Part shown: in pieces, positions 10,766-21,755 of the stretch
Numbering within the stretch: position 1 is the first letter of the stretch
Layout: each line of letters opens with the position of its first letter
Origin: Neodontobutis hainanensis
Lineage: Eukaryota; Chordata; Actinopteri; Gobiiformes; Odontobutidae
Assembly (NCBI GenBank): GCA_024349245.1
Contig: JALDNG010001303.1
Location: forward strand, 1-64,000
Length of the DNA stretch: 64,000 bases
Direction: 5' to 3'
Translations under genes and position numbers: made by a program
Notes under the pieces: model-generated
Databases searched by the model: none
Seen by the model: the letters and a program-made list of their open reading frames with translations, nothing else
What the model was told of the DNA's origin: nothing

Positions 10766-11800
10766 ATGGATAGAGGAGGGGAAAAATTTTTTCAGGATAT
10801 AGCTAAACATATTCCCAAAGTAGAGGAGGGCCTCAAACGAACATGTGATAATCAAATAACACTTACTGAACTTGATGCAGTAATTGGTCGTCTTTCTCTT
10901 AACAAAGCCCCCGGTTCTGACGGTCTCACAAGTAATTTTTACAGACATTTTTGGGTAGAATTAAGAGACCTTCTGTTGCAAGTTTTTACAGAAATATTTG
11001 AAACATGTGTGCTTCCACCAACAATGAGACATGAGGTTATTGTCTCAATTCCAAAACCTGGAAAAGACCCCAGAATTATAGATAACAGAAGACCCATTAC
11101 ACTCAGAAATTCAGACTACAAACTCCTAACTTACATCTTCACATCTCTTCAAACAGGGATTTCGGATCTTATTGCAGATACACAGTCAGGATTCTTAAAA
11201 GGAAGGTAATAACATAAGATTGGTAATGGACATCATAGAGTATAGAAGCCAAATTGAGGGTGATGGTTTCCTTCTCTTTCTAGACTTCTATAAAGCATTT
11301 GACTCCGTGGAGCATCCATTTATTGTTTCGCACTCAAACATTTTGGCTTTGGAGTCAAATTTTGAGAATTGGTTGGGGATTATATCGAGATATTAGTAGT
11401 TGTGTCCTATTACCTAGTGGTACCACCCCAAGCTTCAAAATTAATGTGGGTATTCCTCAAGGTTGTCATATCTCACCATATCTATTCATTTTAGCCACAG
11501 AAATGTTAGCAATGTATATTAAAAACTGTAATGATATTAAAAAACTTAATGTACTTGGCACAGACATAATAATTAGCCAACTAGCAGACGACACAACAAT
11601 ATTCTTAAAAGATAAATACCAAATTTCATCAACTATTGCTAAAATTGAAAAATTCTCCAAAGCATCAGGACTAACGTTAAACTTAAAAAAATGTGAATTG
11701 CTGGCTGTACACGACACTCCACTGAAAGACATCTGTAATATCCCTATTAAATCAGAAATTAAATACCTGGGGATTTATCTTTCCAGGGACCAAAAACAAA
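10766..11800 (+). pseudogene. L1 ORF2 reverse transcriptase region, copy A
   Basis: Motifs in order: LNKAPGSDGLTSNFY, IPKPGKDP, NRRPITL, SGFLKGR, LFLDFYKAFDSVEH (palm Asp), GIPQGCHISPYLF and QLADDTTIFL (the catalytic Asp pair at 11581-11592). Then KYLGIYLSRDQKQ before the nested insertion. The frame changes at about 11208 and 11300. It belongs to the L1 clade. Confidence 0.85.
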
Positions 11801-12562
11801 GCCAACTTCTGTGTTGTGAATTCTCCCCCTTTAGTGCAGTGGTTAAGTATGTGTCTGACGTTTCTATTACAGTGTGCGCAAATAGCGTAGCGCCGCGTTC
11901 CCAGTGCATATGTAAGTAGAGTAACAGGATATTCCCTAAGTGACTTTAGCAGAACCGCGTGCTCAACTCATGCCGTGTTATGTGCAAGAAAGTTTATGAC
12001 ACAGTAAGTTATGTCCATGTTTGTTAGTAATAACGTAGATGGTTAATGGTAAATACCATATGTATAACTCCTGATGTTGTTGTGAAAGTAGGCGGGTATT
12101 CATCGATATTTGACGCCGCTTGTACTACGTATATTGGTGCGCTGTCCCGCACACCGCTGTTCGAAATGACAATGTTTATTACCTTTGTGTGTAACTGGCT
12201 GCTTGTATTAAGAATACAGTCCGATGACTTTATTTAGGTAATATAATGCACATTCGTTGAATCCTCATTGCATTATGCAGCCTTTGTTGTTATTATAACA
12301 GTCTGATTATTGCTACTTTATATTGAGAATCTTGGTTCATATTTCATATCTTTGCACAGTTAAAGGATATCTATTGTTGATTGTAATTTGTTGCTAATTG
12401 TTTCTGGTATTTGTTTATTGCAGAAACTACCTCAAGTACACTCCGAGGTGTATAAGGTCACTTGTAAAATAAACGGCTAAATCAGTCTGATGACTCCGAC
12501 TCCTAACCAGAGTTCTGCAGCGGTCAAACCCATAAAGACCGGCATTCAGGGGTGCAATCCCC
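11801..12562. mobile_element. Element of about 0.76 kb nested in the L1, copy A (LTR-like or tRNA-like ends; class unresolved)
   Basis: The L1 frame resumes correctly if this piece and one AACAAA are removed, so a 6-bp target duplication AACAAA (11795-11800 and 12563-12568) is the simplest reading. Alternatively 11812-12566 has solo-LTR-like ends TGTTG...CAACA and an AATAAA at 12467, but its flanks do not match. Near the left end, TTAGTGCAGTGGTTAAG resembles a tRNA A box; at the right end GGGGTGCAATCCCC resembles a T-arm. No coding frame. Confidence 0.5.
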
Positions 12563-12570
12563 AACAAATG

Positions 12571-13979
12571 AATGTAGGAAATAAAATGAAAGAATGCAAA
12601 TCAAGACTAAATATTTGGCTACAGAGGGACCTATCAATTCTAGGTCGAATCTACCTAACTAAGATGGAGTGTTTATCGAGATGTATTTACCCAGCTTATT
12701 CTAACGCCATTCCAAACAAATTGATTAAATCTATCAACCAAATCAACCTAAACTTTATTTGGAGAAACAGACCACATTATATGAAGAAAAGCAGTATGGT
12801 TAAAGACACAAAGGATGGAGGTCTAAAAGTTATTGATTTTGACTGCCTTAATGGAACCTTAAAAATAAATTGGTTAAAATCCTGGATCAAACACAGTAAC
12901 ACCTTTTGGTATTGTATTCCAAAGGCCTTATTCAAAAAAATTGGAGGATTAGAATTTCTTCTTCAAGCGGACTTTAATGTTGACAAATTACCTATATCAT
13001 TATCAGAGTTTCACAAACAAATACTCTTGTACTGAAAAATGTTGTTTGTACATAACTTCTCACCCCACACATCTGTACTCTGGAACAACAGATATGTTTT
13101 GCACCGTAACAGATCTCTGTTCTTTGAAGATTGGTATGGGAGGAACATATGGTCCATAGCTGACTTAATGGATACCAACGGATTAATATTTTTTAATTAT
13201 GAGCAATTTTGCACTAAACAGAATTTCAAACCTTTAAAATTAGACTTTACTAAATTACATAGAGCACTACCCCAAGCATTCGTCTTTCTAACAAGAAATA
13301 TTTTAGCATATTATCCAATACAACCACAATTGGCCCCACTATCAATTCAAGGGATCTTTATTCTGGATAAAAAATGCACTAACCATTTTATTAGAAATTG
13401 TTTTTCAGAATACCTTTACCCTGATAAGCAAAAAAAAAAACAATATCCTAAAAAAATTTGATAAAGTTTCAATTACTAAACTAAGAACAATGTATGTAAC
13501 ACTCCCTATACCTCCCAAAGTGAAAGAAACACACTTCAAAGTAATGAACAACATTTACCTGCTAAAGAATTACTGAGAATTCGATTTGGTATAGACGATA
13601 ATTTGTGTACATTCTGTGAAAATGATGTTGAAACTACGGACCAGGTTTTTTTCTCATGTAATGTGATACAGATATTTTGGTGTGATATACATAAATGGAT
13701 TAAGCAACAGATGCCTTCATTCCCAACTTCTATATCCAGGGACGACATAACATTTGGGTTATTGTTAAAAAGCAAGAGTGATGAGCTCTGTACTAATACA
13801 ATTGTATGTCTAGCAAAATTTTTCATCCACAAATGTCGAATTGTGAAAACATCTCCCAAGTTAATTGTCTTTTTAAATGAGTTTAAACTTTATATGAAAT
13901 TCTTAAAGGGTCTGAAAAATCCTAAAGGACAAGAAATATATGAAACCCTAAAACACTTCCCAACTGAGATAAATAGCTG
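12571..13979 (+). pseudogene. L1 ORF2 C-terminal region, copy A
   Basis: Continues the L1 ORF2 with RLNIWLQRDLSILGRIYLTKMECLSR, typical of the region after the reverse transcriptase, then NFIWRNRPHYMKKSS and KDGGLKVIDF. A Cys-rich stretch CTFCENDVETTDQVFFSC with W.DI follows (13606-13690). It ends with TGA at 13977. Frame breaks lie at about 13036 and 13440-13560. Confidence 0.8.
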
Positions 13980-14251
13980 AACGAAGACTTAATTATCCCC
14001 TTATAGTATAATACCATTTACATATATGAATTTGTTTAATGGAGTGTTTATTTATTTATCATTTATTTCCTTTATAAATTAACCTTTTTTTTTGTGACTA
14101 AGACTATATTTTCCTGTTTGTATTAAGAGCTGTTAGCTGTTCCTCTGGCTATATTTTCTCTGTATCCTATTATGAAGAAATGGATCTTATTCAGCCATGT
14201 TTGTAAATCTTGATATTTTCAATAAAAAAAAAAAAAGAAGGCGCTGACTTC

Positions 14252-15208
14252 TACAGTCACAGGGCTAAGCTAAGCTCATTCTCTGTCTTTAGAATAATAT
14301 ATTGGCAAAACGAAGTGTATTATTAGGTAAGCATTATCTAATTTAATGATTATATATCCCTTTCAGGTCACTATTATTTACCTCTTCTACCGTTATTGGC
14401 TCCGACAGAGACCTGAGCTAAACTCAGCATCTCTGCTCCTTCACTGCGCCTCTGCTGCTGCTCTTCTTCAGGTGAGTTTCACTTTTACACCAATATCTAC
14501 GTTTTTAAATATTCTCCTACTTTACTAAGCACCATGTTGTCATCTTTGTTCTAAAATACATCTACAGCTAGCAATAGTACTAAACTGCTTATCAATAGAT
14601 AGCCTCGTAATTATAAACTGTATGTTGTAAAAATATATAAAGTTGATCATTTAGAATTGTAGTTTCTGTTTGATATCCATCTTAGCATCTGCAGTTAATA
14701 CGTTTTCTTCAACTTAAAATAGACACGTTGCATACCTTTTTAAAAACTGGTTGTTTAGAAATTGTAGTCAAAGATGCTGTATTTTTGAGATGGAGTAAAT
14801 ATGTGTTAAACCAGTTTTGATTTTTGTTTTTCAGTTTCCTTACCTGTGCAACTGCAGGTCAGAGACCTCAGGAGCAACCTGAAAGTTCAAGAAACCTTTC
14901 CATCTTAGCAGCACTACTTTATTTATACAAATTAATACTACACAAAAATATGTTTTATGATTTCTGATTCATGCCAAAATAATGTATGTATAATGTATAA
15001 ATTATGTCAGATTCAAGATCTTGAAAAACAGTTTATATATGATTTCAAACCTAGAAGCACATAAATGAATGGAGATGCTATTTTATTTAAGTTTATTTTT
15101 AAAAAACGCTGAAGTTGTAGATGGACCAGGATGTGATGTAGTGATGAAGCTGAGGAAGACGAGGCTGGGCTATGTCAACTGTCCAGGAGCAGAGAAGAAC
15201 AGAGCAGC
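14252..15208. other. Left part of repeated segment S, copy 1
   Basis: No gene seen. AT-rich sequence repeated at 52444-53364; the first 285 bases also occur at 41257-41536. It contains splice-donor-like CAGGTGAG at 14468 but no coding exon I can support. Confidence 0.5.
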
Positions 15209-15718
15209 AGTACTGGTCCTGACTGGACTGGACCTGACTGGACCTGACTGGACTGGGCAGTACTGGGCCTGACTGGACTGGAGCTGACTGGACTGTACTG
15301 GACCTGACTGGACTGGACCTAAATGGACTGGGCAGTACTGGACTGGACAGTACTGGACCTGACTGGACAGTACTGGACATGACTGTACTGGACCTGACTG
15401 GACTGGACAGTACTGGACCTGACTAGACTGGACCTAAATGAACTGGGCAGTACTGGACCTGACTGGACAGTACTGGACATGACTGTACTGGACTGTACTG
15501 GACCTGACTGGACTGGACAGTACTGGACCTGACTGGGCAGTACTGGACTCGACAGTACTGGACCTGACTGGACTGTACTGGACCTGACTGGACTGGACAG
15601 TACTGGACCTGACTGGACTGGACTGGACTGGGCAGTACTGGACCTGACTGGACTGGACTGGACTGGACAGTACTGGACCTGACTGGACTGGACAGTACTG
15701 GACCTGACTGGACTGGGC
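15209..15718. repeat. GGACT-based minisatellite, segment S copy 1
   Basis: About 510 bp of 5-bp words (GGACC TGACT GGACT GGACA GTACT and permutations) forming loose 25-bp units. The Ser/Pro/Val/Gln-rich frames on the minus strand come only from this repeat and are not called as genes. Confidence 0.9.
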
Positions 15719-16631
15719 CGACAGAAAAGCAGCAGCAGACAGGTAACTGTAGAGGAGAACAAAGTAAAAGCGTATGTTTAAAACAAGTCTTGCTGTTGGG
15801 CCGGGTCACCTCTGAACATGAGATGTACTGTTAATCACAGAAAAAAACACATATCTTAGTTTTTATTCACCAGCTCACTGTGTGTTACTGTGTGTGTAAG
15901 GACTGTTTTTCAGAAAATAGTGGACTTTGATTTGAACTTACATTAGCCTAAATATACTTTAGTTAATGTGAACTGTACTGGGTCAGAGGTCATGTCTGTC
16001 ATGTTTAAAACGAGGCATAAACATTTACCTGTGACTGTTGTCATGATTTACAGATGACAAATGTACAAAGATAAAACTAACACATGCACTTTAGCTACAG
16101 TAATGTTTAAGAGATGTATGACTGTAGAGTAAGAAAAGTGTTTTCTAGAGTAAAAAGTCTCAGAGGTTGGTGGCAGATGTAATGTTTAATGTAATGTATA
16201 GTGTAATGTAACACCCACCTTTGTCTGAATATCCTCTTCAAAGTGCTCACAACACAACCAAGAGCCTTTCTTCTGATCAGCCTCAGTCTGACAGCATCAC
16301 CTTTAGGAAATCTGTGGAGAAAGAACAATATCTATTTTATAAAACAGGCACGTGTCAAGTGTATTTACCAAAATGACACAACCCAGATCTTTGTAAAAGA
16401 GTACTTTAAGCCCACTTCTAATTTTTACTTTTATTATTATTATTATTAGTTTGCAAACTACACAGTAATTATTCAGTCAGAGACATTTATTCTTAACTTA
16501 CTAAAAACTAAAAGAGCATTATGCTTTATTCCTTCCAAACTGAAGGTTAGATATGACCGTATATCATATTATTACCAAGTTTGGTCCAGTGTATCATATT
16601 AAACTAATGTTAAAACAGTGGAGCAGTATAT
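15719..16631. other. Middle part of segment S copy 1, no gene seen
   Basis: Non-coding sequence, also found at 53713-54630. It includes a short (TTA)n run at 16432-16448. I see no domain or RNA gene. Confidence 0.5.
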
Positions 16632-17051
16632 TAGGCCTTTAGCAGCCACCTTCGGGTCAGCTAACAAAAGTAATAATATAGGGAGCTTCTGTCTGACCGG
16701 TGCCGGAAATGGACCAATGAACCGTGGAGCCATCGGCAGTGAGTGCAGCAGTCCCGCCGGTGGTCGATGAGAGGGTTTTTGTTGGGCGCAGACTGGGCAG
16801 GCTGTCACATATGTCCGGACAGCCTCTCCTTGAGTTGGCCACCAGAATCTTTATTGGAGGAAGTCCAGAGTCCACCGTATGCCCAGGTGACAGGTGAGTT
16901 GAGACGCAGTGGGCCCCTCTGGAGAATCTGTTGGGTACAAACTGTTTCCCAGCAGGACATGAACTGGGACGGCCCTAACGCTGTCCTCTATCGGCCAGGT
17001 AACTGCTGCTACCAGGTGGGTTGGGTTTAGGATAGCGACTGGATTGACCAA
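16632..17051 (-). pseudogene. Ty3/Gypsy integrase remnant, copy 1
   Basis: Minus-strand frames carry the integrase zinc-binding region: TCHLGIRWTLDFL, RFWWPT-like, VRTYVTACPVCAQQKPSHRPPAGLLHSLP. The CPVC pair and SHRPPAGLL are typical of Ty3/Gypsy integrases just before the catalytic core. The core itself degenerates after PMAPRF. Frame breaks separate the pieces. The same remnant recurs twice more in the window. Confidence 0.75.
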
Positions 17052-17360
17052 TGAATTCTCCTCCTGGTAAGAGCATCCAGCTTATGGTTTCAGGAGCCAG
17101 GTCTATAAGAGAGAGTGAAGTTGAATCTAGTGAAGAATAGTGAATAACAGCCCTGACACTAATATAATAATGTATATTTAGTGTTCTTTAAACATGACCT
17201 GTTAAACAGTGTACTCGTACCACTTCAGGTTCAGGGAAGGCAGCACGGCTCTGGAAAAAATCTGCCATTTAGATCATTTGTAGGTTGTTGTTAGTAAGTT
17301 GTTTAAATAAAGTAAATGTAGTAGGCTTGTTTAGCAGCAGTGTTGGGAGTAACGCATTAC

Positions 17361-17837
17361 ATTGTATGGACACTAGCCATTATTTTCAGCAGCCCTTTTT
17401 TTATTTATTGAGTTTCCTTTGAAAAAAATAATACTAATTTAACAAAGTGCTCACTGAAGGACACCCCTGATGCTCTGTACTACATCCGCTTTGGTTGTGG
17501 CTTCCTGGTTCCGTTTATGATCATCCTTGTGTGTTATATCCTGGCCGGAGTGGGCATTAAACGCTCCCGACTGAAAGGGAAGTCCCGCCCCCTGCGCGTA
17601 CTGGCAGCACTAATCATTGCTTTCTTCCTGTGCTGGGCTCCATACCACTGTCTCCAGCTGGTCAAGATGATGGACAGTGAAAACAAAGTAGTGAAGATCT
17701 GGAAACCAGTGGCCAGTGGTATCTCTTCCTTCAACAGCTGTGTGAACCCAGTTCTCTACTACTGCATGGGGGTGTATCTGAGGCGCAGGTTACGGCTGTC
17801 AGGAATTTCCAGTAGCACTGGGAACAGCACACCTTAG
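17361..17837 (+). pseudogene. Chemoattractant-type GPCR fragment (TM4 to C-terminus), with internal stop
   Basis: Rhodopsin-class receptor piece most like formyl-peptide/chemerin/complement-peptide receptors, which sense inflammatory ligands at the cell surface. One frame gives TM4 (VWTLAIIFSSPFF), TGA at 17409 (probably a former CGA Arg codon), extracellular loop 2 with a Cys (NLTKCSLKD), TM5, the SRPLRVL junction, TM6 FFLCWAPYH, TM7 SFNSCVNPVLYY, and a short tail ending at TAG 17835. TM1-TM3 are missing. The left edge coincides with a hAT-like terminus (CAGTGTTGGGAGTAACGCATTAC at 17338-17360), so the first half was lost or never moved. Assignment to one receptor is not possible. Confidence 0.75.
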
Positions 17838-18545
17838 CAGCCAAGCAGCCGGACGTTGAATATGAGCAAAGCAGGTTAATGCCATGCACTAGAGCACTTG
17901 CCAAAGCAGCTAAAATTTCCCCAAAAATAAGAAGCCGACTCGTTCTGAGGTACAAGCTCATGCATCAGCAAACAGACATTATACATAGAACTGTGTGAGC
18001 AGAAAACACTGTGTGCACAATTAATAGGCAAGTTGTATTTTTGAGGATTCATTTTGTTATTGTACAACTACAGTGCTCTTGGTCAATCCAAAATGTTAAC
18101 AAACCCTTAAACTTGAACATTTAAGTAGTAAAAGTGAAGTTTTGGCTTTCCTAAGAGAATATCTACATGTACACTATTATTAGGCAACTATTAGTGTGCA
18201 GAATTAAAATGCTAACTAAATGGAAAAACAAAGATTTTCCCATCTCACTTGTTTATTTTCACCTGTTAAAGTGAGAATAATAAACAAACTCAAAATTTAC
18301 AAATAAACATTTCTGAAATGTCAAAAAAAAAGAACTCAGTGACCATTTATCAAAGGTAAAGTACATTCATGTTATTTAAAGTTTCAAAATATATTAAATA
18401 ATAATAACAGACCATTTGTAATTTAAAAAAAGGTTACAACTGGACATCATGCGTTAAAATTTATTGAAACTATTGCCAGATTGCATTTTTATTAATTTTT
18501 ATTAACTTTAAAGTGGAAAAACTATATAAATCTTTATTCAAAGTT

Positions 18546-18631
<86 letters not shown>

Positions 18632-19730
18632 GTACAGTGTTGTGAAACATTTTCAGAAGCATTTTGCATCTGCAGAAAAACTATTTTCCTTTTTGTGGTG
18701 GCCACAATATGGTCAACTTCTCTGTAGATCTATTGAAAAAATAAACATATTTTAAACTCTACTTGGCTTCTATTAGGATAAAAAAGGTTCTGCTGTAGAA
18801 GAAAAGGTTGAAGCAAAGACTTTTATTATAAAATCCAAAAAACATAAAAATGAAAAAAAGAGGTGTGCATGGTGCCACTAGATTAGATCTATTATTTTAA
18901 AGTGGTTTGGAGAAAATACATTTGTTTATCTTGAAGCTATTGAATTTATTTATTTATTTCATTCCCTGTGATCATCAATTTATTTTTACATAGACAACTG
19001 AACCTCCCGGTGAACTTTGGAGCCGAATATCCAACGTCCAACGTCAATCTAACTTCATCGCGGTTGCAGGAGGCGATTGGAGAAGTTTAGCTGATTAGCT
19101 CGGCCCTCTGGTGGCTGCAATAAGAACTGTTTGTTAAAAGGGAAGAAGGTTTTGAGTCAAAACTATATATATGTAGTATGTTTCTTATCAGACAAATGCT
19201 GACTTTTTCAACGTCTGTGTGAATAATGTAAATAAAAATTCTGTAATGTTTTTTAACCTGTATCTGACTCAAATAATGCTTTTGAGATTTTATGGTTCAT
19301 TTCCTTCTTAAATAATTAATGACAAGTTGTGATTTTATCAAAATTGTGTAAATGTTTTGCGTCCAAATCAATTTAACATAAATAAATACTTCAAATGTAA
19401 ACCTTACACTGTGTGATATTTAGAAACATAAATCTTTGAATAAAGACATACTTTGTTACATTGAGGTGGTGTTAATGTGAACAGGGTCAAGTTTATTTGT
19501 AAATCTGGACTGAAGACATGAGCAAGATGAAGACCTCGGACTCATGAGTAAACTGCTGTAGCCCTCACAGGTGAGTCTGCTAAATATATTTGTGTTTAAT
19601 AACCAGGAAGTGTGACTGCTGCAGTGTGTTGGAAGTACTGTTTAATGCCTTATTGTGTTACTTTTCTTGTTTGTTTCTTTTGTTAAACTTTTAATACCCA
19701 TCCATCTGTTGCTTATTCAGGGCCGCCCGA
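17838..19730. other. Non-coding stretch with a Tc1/mariner-like fragment and a long TA microsatellite
   Basis: About 18070-18330 resembles a fish Tc1/mariner end (ACTATTATTAGGCAACTATT, GTGCAGAATTAAAATG, AAAGATTTTCCCATCTCAC). A (TA)n run fills 18549-18629. The rest is AT-rich and I see no gene. Confidence 0.45.
18549..18629. repeat. (TA)n microsatellite
   Basis: About 40 TA units. The Ile-Tyr frame across it is an artefact of the repeat. Confidence 0.95.
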
Positions 19731-19734
19731 AGTG

Positions 19735-20000
19735 GGCAGCAGACTAAGCAGAGACGCCAGACTTCCCTCCCCCACCACCGGATCCAACTCACCACCAGAT
19801 GTGATCAGTTGACAGCTCCGCCCACTCTTCAACCGAGTGTCCAAGACATACGGCCGGAGGTCAGACAAAACGACCACAGTCAATCATCGACCTCCGACCT
19901 GGGTTGTCCTGGTGCCACGTGCACTGGTGGACACCCTTATGCTTGAACATGGTGTTTGTTATGGACAAACTGTGACTAGCACAGAAGTCCAATAACAGAA
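19735..20000 (-). pseudogene. LINE endonuclease fragment (Rex1/Babar-type)
   Basis: On the minus strand the sequence encodes pieces of an APE endonuclease: LDFC-like ITNTMFKHKGVHQCTWHQD, then RRSMIDC. These are typical of the N-terminal half of a common fish LINE whose C-terminal half appears at 61033-61445. It is cut off at 20000 by unrelated sequence. Confidence 0.55.
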
Positions 20001-20004
20001 CACT

Positions 20005-20310
20005 AAAGGGGGGCCTTCAAAAGCAAACTCAAAACATACTTATTTCACCAAACGTATGGAGACTGATTGATCATAGGGTTAGATTTACACTGGTTGTAGC
20101 TGTAGGTACACACTCAACCGCTCATATTATTATTACATCTGCCTATTTTCAGTAGTATTTAACACTTTTGTATTTCTCCTTTCTACCTCCTCCTAGGGTG
20201 GACGCAAACCTCTGATCTGCTATCTGCTGGGTGATGTGTACTCTGCTCCAGTGTGAGGACCCACAGCTCATCTTTCATCTACCTTGATGTTGGCTGAGGT
20301 CCCATCCACC

Positions 20311-20374
<64 letters not shown>

Positions 20375-20690
20375 AAACACACACAGAGTGGACACTGGAC
20401 ACTGTCAACATAAATGTTTTTGTGAATATGTTTTGTATTTATATGTATTTTTTCAACTGTCCTGGACACATTCTTGCACGGCCTGTCCGGCCTGGGAGTG
20501 GATCCCTCCTTCTGTGGTTCTCCTGAGGTTTCTCTTTTTCCCAGCTGGTTTTTTGAGTTTTTCCTCACCCTGATGGAGGGTCTAAGGACAGGGATGTTGT
20601 CTAGTGCAGTCTGTTAAGCCCTTTGAGGTGGCTGTTGTTGTGATATTGGGCTATACAAAATAAATGTCTTCTCATGTCTTGTCTTGTCTT
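20005..20690 (+). mobile_element. LINE/SINE 3' end with (CA)n tract
   Basis: Contains a (CA)n microsatellite at 20315-20388. A LINE 3'-like segment follows (GAGTTTTTCCTCACCCTGATGG, then TTGGGCTATACAAAATAAATG) ending in TCTTG repeats at 20670-20690. It separates the two minus-strand LINE fragments on either side. Confidence 0.5.
20315..20388. repeat. (CA)n microsatellite
   Basis: About 37 CA units with two AAAC interruptions near the right end. Confidence 0.95.
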
Positions 20691-20694
20691 CCTC

Positions 20695-21000
20695 TTAATC
20701 ACAGCCCTCTAGGTGTCACAGTGAAGACCCCAGTTGGAGCCCCTTCCAGAACCCCTCCCAGAGAAAGCCGTACTCTACTCTGTCCCTTGGCCCATAAGCA
20801 CAAATGACAGTTGAACCAAAGGTCCATGGAAGCGACCCTCTCGTTCACCGGGGTGAACTCCAACACAAGGTGGATGAGCTGGGGGGTCGTGGAGAGTCCA
20901 GCCTCTCTCGAGGAGTGTGGATCCAGAGCCCAAGCTGTGCGTGGAGGTGAGCCTGACTATTTCAAGTCCATACTTCTTTCAAGCTCAGGCTCCCCCTAAA
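20695..21000 (-). pseudogene. LINE fragment, same family as 19735-20000
   Basis: Minus-strand frames read STTPQLIHLVLEFTPVNERVASMDLWFN and similar, typical of the N-terminal part of the same fish LINE. It is the continuation across the 20005-20690 insertion. Confidence 0.45.
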
Positions 21001-21394
21001 TACTCTGGATGCTGCCCCTTCACTGCATTTCTGAGCGTAGGGTATTTTGACGTGTCTCCCCACGTTAAGGCAGCTGTCTGTTTGAAGATTGAAGTGTGTA
21101 ATACCTGAACACTTTAGTGGTTTTATTTAATTACATAAAATAGATAAAATGGGTTTATAATAAACATTAAAAATCATTTACCCAAAATGCATTTTTGTGG
21201 TGATTTTATTTTATTAAGAGAAAATGTTTCAAAGAAAAGTAAAACATTTTATCCCTCATCCAAGTTTCTTAGTCATCTCTGAGCTGAGTTTCATGAAACC
21301 AACAGAAATGACATAGTCCTTTGGATACGAAATAAAACAACTTCACTTTCTTTTAAACATTTCTAATATATGTCCTGGATGACCGAGAAACTGA

Positions 21395-21673
21395 TATTTA
21401 TTTTTATTATTATTTATTTAACCTTTATTTAACCAAGAAAGTCCCACTGAGATTACAAATCTCTTTAGCAGGGGAGTCCAGGCCCCATGTGTGTTTGGGG
21501 ACTGTTGTACATGTCTTTGGTGGTAGGGAACCCGGAGTACCTGGAGGAAACCTACGCAGACACAGGAGAACATGCAAACTCCACACAGAAAGGCTCTGTC
21601 GTGGATGGGATTCGAACCCAGAACCTTCTTGCTGTGAGGCAGGCGTGCTAACCACTTTGCCACTGTGCCGCCA
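21395..21673 (-). mobile_element. V-SINE/DANA-type tRNA-derived SINE
   Basis: On the minus strand: A-box-like AGTGGTTAGCACGCCTGCC, B box GGTTCGAATCCC (21607-21619), and the conserved core GTGTGGAGTTTGCATGTTCTCC then GTTTCCTCC. The tail is TTAAATAAAGGTTAAATAAAT. The tRNA-like head carries the internal Pol III promoter. Confidence 0.85.
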
Positions 21674-21755
21674 AATAAGTGAACTTGATCTTATAATTTG
21701 AGTCTGTGCTTTTCCAGATGTTGGTGGAAGATGACAATGTGTGCATTAACTGCTG

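Larger units (their letters stand above)
8479..14235 (+). mobile_element. L1-type non-LTR retrotransposon, copy A (about 5.76 kb, inactive)
   Basis: Bounded by a 15-bp target duplication, AGAAGGCGCTGACGT at 8464-8478 and AGAAGGCGCTGACTT at 14236-14250, with a poly-A end after AATAAA at 14221. It holds a 5' UTR, an ORF1 remnant, an APE-type endonuclease, reverse transcriptase and C-terminal region, all broken. A 0.76-kb element interrupts the ORF2 region. Full length or nearly so, plus strand. Confidence 0.88.

Noticed and set aside
12046..12237. 63-codon frame inside the element nested in the L1
   Set aside because: Identical in both duplicates only because the duplication is young; no recognisable domain.
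15099..15809. Minus-strand Ser-Pro-Val-Gln repeat protein (also 53328-53802)
   Set aside because: Produced by the GGACT minisatellite; no start context, no conserved flanking domain, and length changes between copies.
18513..18755. Ile-Tyr repeat frame
   Set aside because: Translation of a (TA)n microsatellite.
20284..20568. Thr-His and Val-Cys repeat frames
   Set aside because: Translation of a (CA)n microsatellite on either strand.
21607..21660. Functional tRNA gene
   Set aside because: The A and B boxes belong to the head of a V-SINE; no full cloverleaf with acceptor stem is present.
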